From positions 1 through 14,471 of the forward strand of contig DATJLT010000392.1 in the NCBI GenBank assembly GCA_035509195.1: 14,471 bases of DNA, given 5' to 3'. A program made the translations under genes and the position numbers. The notes beneath the pieces are model-generated. The model was not told the DNA's origin. It did not search any database and was given only the letters and a program-made list of their open reading frames with translations. The first letter of the stretch is position 1; each line of letters begins with the position of its first letter. Origin of the DNA: Chersky-822 sp035509195 (GTDB taxonomy: Bacteria > Actinomycetota > Actinomycetes > Streptosporangiales > Streptosporangiaceae). Positions 6,039-12,119 of this stretch are shown piece by piece.

Positions 6039-7165
6039 CAGGCGCTCACCACCGACAACGCCGCCCCTGGCAGCACCGCCCCGTAGACCTTCAGCACGTC
6101 GCGGGCGATCTTCGGCCAGTCGTAGTCGCGCACCGCGGCGGACGCGGCAGCAGACAGCATGGCCCGCTTCCCCGGATCATCGAGCAGGCGGCCGATCGCG
6201 GCGGCGAGGTCTCCGGCGTTGCCGTTGTCGAACAGTTCGCCGGCCCGGCCGCCGCGCAGGACACGGCGGAACGCGTCGAGATCGCTGGCCACGATCGGCG
6301 CCCCTGCCGCCATCGCCTCGGCAAGCACGATCCCGAAGCTCTCGCCCCCCGTATTCGGCGCGCAGAACACGTCGACCGAATGATAAACCTGCACCTTGAC
6401 TGCCTCGGCGACCTGCCCCAGCAGCACGACCCGCTCACGGAGAGCGGGCGGCACCCGGCCGGCCACCTCCATGACATCACCGGGTCCCGCGATCAGCAAC
6501 CGCAGGCCAGGCCGCTCGGCACCGACCTCCTCGAAGGCTCGCAGCAGTACCTGCAATCCCTTGCGCGGCTCGTCCATGCGGCCGAGAAACCCGATGGCAC
6601 CGCCCTCGCCCGGCCAGCCGGGCAGCGACTCGGCCTTCTCATAGCGGCTGACGGTCACGCCGTTGGGTATCAGGACCGCGTCACCGCCCAGATGCCTGAC
6701 CAGCGTGCTGCGGGCCGCTTCTGACACCGCGATCCAGCCGTTGATCTTCTCGAGGGCCGACCGCAGCATCGGCTCGGCGACATGCAGCACCCGCGAGCGC
6801 AGCGTCGCTCCGTGGACGGTCGCCACGATCGGAATGTCGGCCACCCAGCAGGCCAGCAGCGACAGGCTAGGCGCGGCCGGCTCATGCACGTGAAGCAGGT
6901 CGAAGCCGCCGTCCTTGACCCAGCGCCTGACCCGGTTAGCCGACAGCGGACCGAACGCGAGCCGCGCGACCGACCCGTTGTAAGGAACAGCGACCGCCCG
7001 CCCTGCGGGGACCACGTAGCCAGGCAGGTCGTGCTCTTCGTCGGCGGGCGAGATCACGGAGACCTCGTGCCCGAGATCGATCAGGGCCTCGGCGAGGTCC
7101 CTGATGTGCTCTTGCACGCCCCCCGGCACGTCCCAGGAGTAGGGGCAGACCAAGCCGATTCTCAC
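6038..7165 (-). CDS. pimA: Phosphatidyl-myo-inositol mannosyltransferase PimA (375 aa)
   Basis: PimA transfers mannose from GDP-mannose to the 2-position of the inositol of PI on the cytoplasmic face of the membrane, the first committed step to PIMs, lipomannan and lipoarabinomannan. It is a GT4-family, GT-B-fold enzyme. The N-terminal GGVQEH loop (G15-G16) is the PI/GDP-binding loop, and TVHGA has the catalytic-site His (H119). GRMDEPRKG has the R196 and K202 that contact the nucleotide diphosphate, and GESFGIVLAEAMAAG has the EX7E motif (E275, E283). Length and positions fit the mycobacterial enzyme closely. The start is the GTG of a GTGA overlap with the acyltransferase stop, giving translational coupling, and the stop overlaps the next ATG. 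Confidence 0.93.
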   Translation of the reverse strand: MRIGLVCPYSWDVPGGVQEHIRDLAEALIDLGHEVSVISPADEEHDLPGYVVPAGRAVAVPYNGSVARLAFGPLSANRVRRWVKDGGFDLLHVHEPAAPSLSLLACWVADIPIVATVHGATLRSRVLHVAEPMLRSALEKINGWIAVSEAARSTLVRHLGGDAVLIPNGVTVSRYEKAESLPGWPGEGGAIGFLGRMDEPRKGLQVLLRAFEEVGAERPGLRLLIAGPGDVMEVAGRVPPALRERVVLLGQVAEAVKVQVYHSVDVFCAPNTGGESFGIVLAEAMAAGAPIVASDLDAFRRVLRGGRAGELFDNGNAGDLAAAIGRLLDDPGKRAMLSAAASAAVRDYDWPKIARDVLKVYGAVLPGAALSVVSA

Positions 7166-8250
7166 AACGCGCCTGTCCCTTCGGCCTCTACCGTCTCTGA
7201 CGGTTCCGCGTCCATCGGCTCCGCGTCGATCGGCTCCGCGTCCATCGGCTCCGCGTCCATCGGGTCGGCAGGCTTGCCGTTCTTCTCAGCGGCCCGCTGG
7301 CGGGCCGCGACCTTCGCCCTGGCGGCGGCGAGCCGGTCAGCGTCCAGGTCACCGACGAAGACACGCTGGAGCATGTGCCAGTCGGCTGGATGCTGCCTGA
7401 TGCCCTCTTCGAACCGGCGCGCGACCTCCTGCGTCATCGCGGCGGCCTTCTGCCACCTGTCGCCTTCGGCAGGCACAGGGATCTCCTCGAATACGTGGAC
7501 GCCCCAGCCATCGCCTTCGAACCAGAGCACCGCGGGCATCAGCGCGGCACCGGTCTGCACGGCGAGGGCCGCCGAGCCGCTCATCATCAGTGCTCTTTCC
7601 CCGAAGAAGTCAACCTCAACGCCGCTGCCAGTGACATCGCGATCAGAAGGGAGCGCGACCAGTTTGCCGTCGCGCAGGCGCCTGGCGAGCACGCCGAACG
7701 GATGAGTACCGCCCGAGGCTGGCAGCACCTCCATGCCAAGACCCTCGCGGAAGGCGAAGAATCGCCGGTAAAGGGACTCGGGCTCAAGGCGCTCCATGAC
7801 CGTGGTGAACGAGAGGGCACCGCGGTTAATGACCCAGACGGCTGCCTGATCCCAGTTCCCCGTATGGGTCAGCGGCACGACCACGCCCCGGCCGGATTTG
7901 AGGTGCCCGAGCATTTCCTCGACCTGGCCCGATTCGTGCATTCCCGCGCAAATCCGATCAACAGACATCACGGGCAACCGGAAGATTTCCAGCCAGTACC
8001 TGGCGTAAGAGCGCATGGCTTCCCTGGACAGGGTTCTGAGTTCCTTGCCGCTCGGCTCCGGGCCGATGACGCGGCGCAGGTTGCCCTCGAGCACCCGCAC
8101 GCTCGGTCCCTGCCTGCGCCACGCTAGGTCGGCGAAGAAGCGGAACGCCCCGGCCGCGGCCGGCTCGGGCACCCGGCAGAGCACCGACCAGCCGAGTGCG
8201 TACGCAACGCCGGTGAGCTTGGCTTTCATATCCACTTTCGTCCCCGGCAC
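7162..8250 (-). CDS. patA: Phosphatidylinositol mannoside acyltransferase, PatA-like (362 aa)
   Basis: This enzyme belongs to the HtrB/LpxL lysophospholipid acyltransferase family. In this locus it acylates the 2-linked mannose of PIM1/PIM2 at the membrane surface. The catalytic HX4D motif is HTGNWD (H129, D134), and a conserved glutamate sits in SDRDVTGSGVEVDFFGERA (~E212). RLEPESLYRRFFAFREGLG and the final ADWHMLQRVF are family-typical. Residues ~303-362 are a tail: an Ala/Arg/Lys-rich helix and then four PMDAEP-type pentapeptides from a 15-bp DNA repeat. GTG 8250 is chosen because GGAGG lies six bases upstream. ATG 8229 is possible but has no Shine-Dalgarno, and an earlier in-frame codon at 8403 would run deep into pgsA with non-family sequence. 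It overlaps pimA by 4 bp and follows pgsA by 28 bp. Confidence 0.9.
   Translation of the reverse strand: MPGTKVDMKAKLTGVAYALGWSVLCRVPEPAAAGAFRFFADLAWRRQGPSVRVLEGNLRRVIGPEPSGKELRTLSREAMRSYARYWLEIFRLPVMSVDRICAGMHESGQVEEMLGHLKSGRGVVVPLTHTGNWDQAAVWVINRGALSFTTVMERLEPESLYRRFFAFREGLGMEVLPASGGTHPFGVLARRLRDGKLVALPSDRDVTGSGVEVDFFGERALMMSGSAALAVQTGAALMPAVLWFEGDGWGVHVFEEIPVPAEGDRWQKAAAMTQEVARRFEEGIRQHPADWHMLQRVFVGDLDADRLAAARAKVAARQRAAEKNGKPADPMDAEPMDAEPIDAEPMDAEPSETVEAEGTGAL
7202..7261 (-). repeat. In-frame 15-bp tandem repeat, four units, in the acyltransferase 3' end
   Basis: Units at 7202-7216, 7217-7231, 7232-7246 and 7247-7261 read GGCTCCGCGTCCATC on plus with one or two substitutions. On the coding strand they give MDAEP, MDAEP, IDAEP and MDAEP. 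The 15-bp length keeps the frame, so copy number can change without breaking the gene or its overlap with pimA. Confidence 0.92.
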
Positions 8251-8256
8251 GTGATA

Positions 8257-8261
8257 CCTCC
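8257..8261 (-). promoter_or_regulatory. Ribosome binding site GGAGG deciding the acyltransferase start
   Basis: GGAGG on the minus strand lies 6 nt before GTG 8250, in the 28-bp gap after the pgsA stop. The next in-frame candidate, ATG 8229, lacks such a site, so the GTG start is preferred. Confidence 0.75.
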
Positions 8262-8278
8262 GAAGCTTAGGTTCGCAC

Positions 8279-8887
8279 TTAGGTTCGCACCGACTGGGTC
8301 GCCTTGCGGACGGCGTGCACGCGCTGGCCGAAGGTGATCGCGCTGAGCACGGCCAGGATCCAGAGCCCGATGGCAAGCACATACGGTACGCCGAGTCCGG
8401 CAAGTCCGATAGCGACGAGACCGATGAGCAACCGTTCGGTCCGCTCGGCTATGCCTACGTCGCATTTGACGCCAAGCCCCTCGGCCCGCGCCTTCGCGTA
8501 CGACACGAGCAGGCCGGCGACCAGGCAGAACAGCGCGACCGCGGCGACCGGCCTGTCGTGCCCGCCGGTCGCGAGCCAGATCGCGACCCCGCCGAACACC
8601 GAAGCGTCCCCGACCCTGTCTAGCGTCGAGTCGAGGAACGCGCCGAACTTGCCAGTGGTGCCCTGGATCCTGGCGAGCGCTCCGTCGAGCATGTCGGTGA
8701 GCACGAAGCCGGTGCACACCATGCAGCCTGCGAACAAGTGCCCGGTCGGGAACAGCGCCAGCGCACCGGCGGCCATGCCCACGGCCCCGAGCACGGTCAG
8801 CATGTTCGGGGTAATCGGTGTTTTAGCGAGAGCCTTGCCAACCGGCGTGAGCAGGCGGCCAAGACCAGGCCTGAGTGCTTTCAGCAT
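8279..8887 (-). CDS. pgsA: Phosphatidylinositol phosphate synthase, CDP-alcohol phosphatidyltransferase (202 aa)
   Basis: This integral membrane enzyme condenses CDP-diacylglycerol with inositol 3-phosphate to give PI-phosphate, the precursor of PI and so of all PIM lipids. The complete family signature D-x2-DG-x2-AR-x8-G-x3-D-x3-D is present as D65, D68-G69, A72-R73, G82, D86 and D90. The four Asp residues bind metal and D90 is the expected catalytic base. Several hydrophobic segments (~29-46, 49-64, 92-125, 143-178) are consistent with a six-helix membrane protein. The PI-phosphate rather than PG-phosphate assignment rests on neighbourhood with pimA and the acyltransferase. The start ATG has no Shine-Dalgarno but a -10-like TAAGAT nine bases upstream. 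It is the first gene of the PIM operon and diverges from the EF-G2 gene. Confidence 0.93.
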   Translation of the reverse strand: MLKALRPGLGRLLTPVGKALAKTPITPNMLTVLGAVGMAAGALALFPTGHLFAGCMVCTGFVLTDMLDGALARIQGTTGKFGAFLDSTLDRVGDASVFGGVAIWLATGGHDRPVAAVALFCLVAGLLVSYAKARAEGLGVKCDVGIAERTERLLIGLVAIGLAGLGVPYVLAIGLWILAVLSAITFGQRVHAVRKATQSVRT

Positions 8888-8896
8888 GTCCGTTTG

Positions 8897-8902
8897 ATCT
8901 TA
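8897..8902 (-). promoter_or_regulatory. Candidate -10 element (TAAGAT) for the PIM operon
   Basis: TAAGAT on the minus strand matches TANNNT and ends 9 nt before the pgsA ATG, giving a leader of only a few bases. A weak GTGAAA lies about 19 bp further upstream as a possible -35. With no Shine-Dalgarno before pgsA, a leaderless or near-leaderless mRNA is likely. Confidence 0.45.
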
Positions 8903-9030
8903 CTGGCGGGCAATCGATCAGTTTCACCACCGCGCCGCCGCTGTGGATTACCTTCCAGTTCGCTCCGAGGGCTTGTGGACGACCCGCCATGGGTAAAGGC
9001 TGGCACAAGCAGCAGCCAAACATGAACGCA

Positions 9031-9036
9031 AGGAGG
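9031..9036 (+). promoter_or_regulatory. Strong ribosome binding site AGGAGG for the EF-G2-like gene
   Basis: AGGAGG lies 7 nt before ATG 9044, the best Shine-Dalgarno in the window, and it fixes the start of the GTPase gene. The intergenic stretch 8888-9043 shows no repeat of the kinds found at the convergent junctions. Confidence 0.85.
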
Positions 9037-9043
9037 CGGTGGT

Positions 9044-11191
9044 ATGGCGGACAAGGCAACAGCAGGGGCCGCTGGCAGGGCACCGGCGGCCGGCCAGCCC
9101 GAGAGCGTGCGGAACGTCGTGCTGGTCGGCCACTCTGGAGCTGGGAAGACGACTCTGGTTGAGGCGCTGCTCGCAAACACAGGCACGATCCAGCGGATGG
9201 GCCGGGTGGAAGACGGCGGCACCGTCAGCGACTTCGATGAGGTCGAGATCAGGCAGCAGCGCTCCGTCAACCTCACCTTGGCGCCTTTCACGCACGCGGG
9301 CATCAAGATCAACCTGCTCGACACGCCGGGTTACGCCGACTTCATGGGCGACCTGCGGGCCGGGCTGCGGGCGGCGGACGCCGCCTTGTTCACGGTGTCG
9401 GCGGCGGACGGTGTTGACGGCCTGACAGCAATGCTGTGGGACGAGTGCGCGGTGTCAGGCACGCCGAGGGCGGTCGTGATCACCAAGCTCGATCACCAGC
9501 GCGGCAACTTCGACGAAGCACTCGAAGCGTGCAGGTCAGCGTTCGGAAACTCGGTTTCCCCCCTTTACCTGCCTGTCGGCGACGGCCAGGGCACGGTCAA
9601 CGGCCTCATTGGGCTGCTGTCCGAACGCTATTTCGAGTACGCGGGCGGTAAGCGCACGGAACGCGACCCCGCGGAAGGCGATCTTGACCGGATGGCCGAG
9701 GCTCGCGGCGAGCTGATCGAGTCGATCATCGAGGAGAGCGAAGACGAAGGCCTCATGGACAGGTACCTGTCCGGCGAGGTGATCGATCAGAAGGTTCTGA
9801 TCGATGACCTGGAAAAGGCGGTCGCACGTGGCAGCTTCTATCCGGTGATCCCTGTGGCCGCGCAGCAGGGCGTGGGCCTGCAGGAACTGCTCGAGCTTAT
9901 GACGCAGGCATTCCCTGCCCCAGCCGAGCATCCGATCCCCTCGGTGACCACCCCTGACGGCAAGCCGGTCAGCGGCATTTCCGCTGACCAGAACGGCCCT
10001 CTGCTCGCCGAGGTCGTCAAGACGACCTCCGACCCATACGTGGGCAGGATCAGCCTGGTCCGCGTGTTCTCAGGCACCCTGCGACCCGACGTTACCGTGC
10101 ATGTCTCAGGACACGGCCGGTCTGCCAGCGGGCACCCCGACCACGACGAGGATGAGCGGATCGGCGCGCTGACGTCGCCGCTCGGCAAGACCCAGCGGAC
10201 CATCTCGTCATGCGTGGCCGGCGACATCTGCGCCGTGGCCAAGCTGACCAGCGCGGAAACCGGCGACACCCTGTCGGACAAGGAAAAGCCGCTGCTGATG
10301 GAATCGTGGACGATGCCGGAGCCGCTGCTGCCGATCGCGATCGTCGCGAAGTCCAAGGCGGACGAGGACAAGATGTCGCAGGCGCTGGCCCGGCTAGTCG
10401 CCGAGGACTCGACGCTGCGCCTGGAGAACAACGCGGAGACCCACCAGCTAGTGCTCTGGTGCATGGGCGAGGCCCACTCCGACCTGCTGCTTGACCGCCT
10501 GGGCAGCCGCTACGGCGTCGCGGTGGAAACGACCGCGCTGCGGGTGCCGCTCCGCGAGACCGTCGCAGGAAAGGCCCAGGGCCTCGGCCGCAACGTGAAG
10601 CAAACCGGCGGTCACGGCGAGTACGCGATCTGCAACATCGAACTTGAGCCACTCCCCTCCGGCAGCGGCCTTGAGTTCGTCGACAAGATCGTCGGCGGCG
10701 TGGTCCCCCGCCAGTTCATACCGTCCGTAGAAAAGGGCGTCCGCACCCAGATGGAGCAGGGTGTCATCGCCGGGTACCCGATGGTGGACATCAAGGTCAC
10801 GCTCTACGACGGCAAGGCCCACTCGGTTGACTCGTCGGACATGGCCTTCCAGAAAGCCGGCCGGGCCGCGCTGCGCGACGCCGCGGACAAGGCGACACCG
10901 CAGCTACTCGAACCCGTCGACGAGGTCTCCGTGCTGATCGGAGACGACTACGTCGGTGCCGTGATGTCTGACCTGTCCTCGCGGCGCGGCCGCGTGCTCG
11001 GCACCGAGTCGGTGGCAGGCGGGCGGACCCTGGTCAAGGCGGAGATCCCCGAACTCGAACTGGTGAGGTACGCGATCGACCTCCGGTCCATCTCCCAGGG
11101 CACCGGCTCGTTCTCGCGTTCCTACCTCCGCTACGAGCCGCTTCCCTCCCACCTGGCCGACAAGGTAGTAACCGAGGCCAAGCACGACTGA
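9044..11191 (+). CDS. Elongation factor G-like protein, EF-G2 type (715 aa)
   Basis: This is a translational GTPase with the five-domain EF-G layout. The G domain has the P loop GHSGAGKTT (29-37), DTPGYADF (93-100) and TKLD (147-150) in place of the usual NKxD. Domain II starts near 315, and domains III-V follow from ~410, including the domain IV segment ~535-610 and a C-terminal part ending RYEPLPSHLADKV. It differs from canonical EF-G where it matters for GTP hydrolysis: switch I reads EIRQQRSVNLTL instead of ERGITI, and the His of DTPGH is Tyr (Y97). These traits match the EF-G2 paralogues of actinobacteria and Thermus, whose role is not settled. An essential translocase function is therefore doubtful, and the true fusA should lie elsewhere beside rpsG and tuf. 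It has its own strong RBS and lies opposite to its neighbours, inserted between the HIT gene and pgsA. Confidence 0.92.
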   Translation: MADKATAGAAGRAPAAGQPESVRNVVLVGHSGAGKTTLVEALLANTGTIQRMGRVEDGGTVSDFDEVEIRQQRSVNLTLAPFTHAGIKINLLDTPGYADFMGDLRAGLRAADAALFTVSAADGVDGLTAMLWDECAVSGTPRAVVITKLDHQRGNFDEALEACRSAFGNSVSPLYLPVGDGQGTVNGLIGLLSERYFEYAGGKRTERDPAEGDLDRMAEARGELIESIIEESEDEGLMDRYLSGEVIDQKVLIDDLEKAVARGSFYPVIPVAAQQGVGLQELLELMTQAFPAPAEHPIPSVTTPDGKPVSGISADQNGPLLAEVVKTTSDPYVGRISLVRVFSGTLRPDVTVHVSGHGRSASGHPDHDEDERIGALTSPLGKTQRTISSCVAGDICAVAKLTSAETGDTLSDKEKPLLMESWTMPEPLLPIAIVAKSKADEDKMSQALARLVAEDSTLRLENNAETHQLVLWCMGEAHSDLLLDRLGSRYGVAVETTALRVPLRETVAGKAQGLGRNVKQTGGHGEYAICNIELEPLPSGSGLEFVDKIVGGVVPRQFIPSVEKGVRTQMEQGVIAGYPMVDIKVTLYDGKAHSVDSSDMAFQKAGRAALRDAADKATPQLLEPVDEVSVLIGDDYVGAVMSDLSSRRGRVLGTESVAGGRTLVKAEIPELELVRYAIDLRSISQGTGSFSRSYLRYEPLPSHLADKVVTEAKHD

Positions 11192-11211
11192 CGCGGCTTC
11201 TCGGCTTGGCT

Positions 11212-11280
11212 CCCCGGCCGCGCCGGCCGCGCCGGCCGGCCGGGGGGCGGCCGGGGGGCGGTCCCGCCGGCCGGGGGCCG
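11212..11280. terminator. GC-rich hairpin block after the EF-G2 gene
   Basis: The block starts about 20 bp after the stop codon. CCCCGGCCG (11212-11220) is the exact reverse complement of CGGCCGGGG (11237-11245), a 9-bp G/C-only stem, and further CCGGCC elements and two G6 runs continue to 11280. There is no T run, so if it ends transcription it does so as a T-less hairpin. It lies between convergent genes and could act on both. Confidence 0.5.
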
Positions 11281-11310
11281 GAGGGACAAATCCGACATAC
11301 TGCCCTCTAG

Positions 11311-11454
11311 GCAGCAACGTTGGCCCCCTGATGCTGTTGCCTGGCCGACGGCAACAACAACGTTGGCCCCCCGATGATGAAGGAGCAACATCAAGGTTCC
11401 ATCGTTGTCCTTCGAACCCGGCCCCTCAGCAGCAACGTTGGCCCGCCGATGCTG
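11311..11454. repeat. CAACGTTGGCCC repeat cluster: three direct copies and one degenerate inverted copy
   Basis: The core CAACGTTGGCCC starts at 11315, 11358 and 11433. The copies span 11311-11340, 11355-11379 and 11427-11454, each followed by CYGATG or a close match. Copies 1 and 3 are flanked by CAGCA and TGCTG, so each can form a hairpin around the palindrome AACGTT. Region 11383-11410 reads on the minus strand as ACAACGATGG, CTTGATG and TTGC, a decayed inverted copy. Spacings are irregular (43 and 75 bp). The cluster fills the junction between the EF-G2 and HIT genes. The other bases of 11192-11474 carry no gene. Confidence 0.8.
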
Positions 11455-11474
11455 TAAAGCCGCTAGTGCCCCTG

Positions 11475-12050
11475 CTACTCGGCCGGCCAGGACTTGGCGA
11501 GCATGTCGCGGGTGTCGGCGAGCAACTGGGGCAGGACCTTGGTCTGGCCGATGACCGGCATGAAGTTGGCGTCACCGCCCCACCTGGGGACGACGTGCTG
11601 ATGCAAGTGCGCGGCGATGCCCGCGCCGGCCACGTTGCCCATGTTCATGCCGATGTTGAACCCCTGCGCACCGGAGACCGCGCGGAGCACGGTCATCGCC
11701 GCCTTGGTGAAGCTGGCCAGTTCCGCGGTTTCGGCCTCGTCGATCCCGGTGTAGTCGGCCACATGCCGGTTCGGGCAGATCAGCAGGTGCCCGCTGTTAT
11801 AGGGATAAAGGTTGAGTACCGCGTAAACGAGGACCCCCCGCGCGACGATAAGGCCCTCGGCGTCCGGCAGCGCCTGGATGGCGCAAAACGGACAACCCTC
11901 GTTCTCTGCGCTGTTCTCCCCCTTGATGTACGCGAGCCGATGAGGCATCCAGAGCCGCTGAAATCCGTCGGCGCCGCCGGCGCCGGCCTGCGGTGCGTAC
12001 TCGACTTCTCCCGCCTCGGACTCTGGCCGATCGGCTCCGCTGTGCGACAT
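11475..12050 (-). CDS. HIT-family protein, probable Ap4A phosphorylase (191 aa)
   Basis: The histidine-triad motif AAHLHQHVVPRW (H148, H150, H152) is the nucleotide phosphate-binding and catalytic site. Upstream GCPFC (C53, C56) and PNRHVADY (H96) are as in the actinobacterial group that includes Rv2613c, reported as a diadenosine tetraphosphate phosphorylase. The expected reaction is phosphorolysis of Ap4A to ADP and ATP in the cytoplasm. The first ~30 residues are a Gly/Ala/Glu-rich extension, and the conserved part begins near QRLWMPHRLAYI. It lies 69 bp after thrS on the same strand. The ATG has no Shine-Dalgarno, but TATGCT lies six bases before it, so a leaderless transcript from its own promoter is plausible. 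A start further inside the extension cannot be excluded. Confidence 0.9.
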   Translation of the reverse strand: MSHSGADRPESEAGEVEYAPQAGAGGADGFQRLWMPHRLAYIKGENSAENEGCPFCAIQALPDAEGLIVARGVLVYAVLNLYPYNSGHLLICPNRHVADYTGIDEAETAELASFTKAAMTVLRAVSGAQGFNIGMNMGNVAGAGIAAHLHQHVVPRWGGDANFMPVIGQTKVLPQLLADTRDMLAKSWPAE

Positions 12051-12056
12051 GCATGC

Positions 12057-12062
12057 AGCATA
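12057..12062 (-). promoter_or_regulatory. Candidate -10 element (TATGCT) for a leaderless HIT transcript
   Basis: TATGCT on the minus strand fits TANNNT and is followed by GCATGC and then the ATG at 12050, which puts the likely transcription start on the start codon. No Shine-Dalgarno and no clear -35 are present. Confidence 0.4.
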
Positions 12063-12119
12063 GGTCGCAGGCCCTCGGCGCGGGAAAGCTGGGCTCGGAC
12101 CCCGCCCGCCGGGCGGCGT

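Noticed and set aside
8251..8403. Longer acyltransferase starting at 8403
   Set aside because: The extra 51 residues overlap pgsA, have non-family composition, and the GTG at 8250 has a GGAGG at ideal spacing.
11300..11320. Shared CTGCCCTC and GGCAGCA words between the CAACGTTGG cluster and the 31-bp family
   Set aside because: The matches are 7-8 bases only, in compositionally similar sequence, and do not extend. Chance is enough to explain them.
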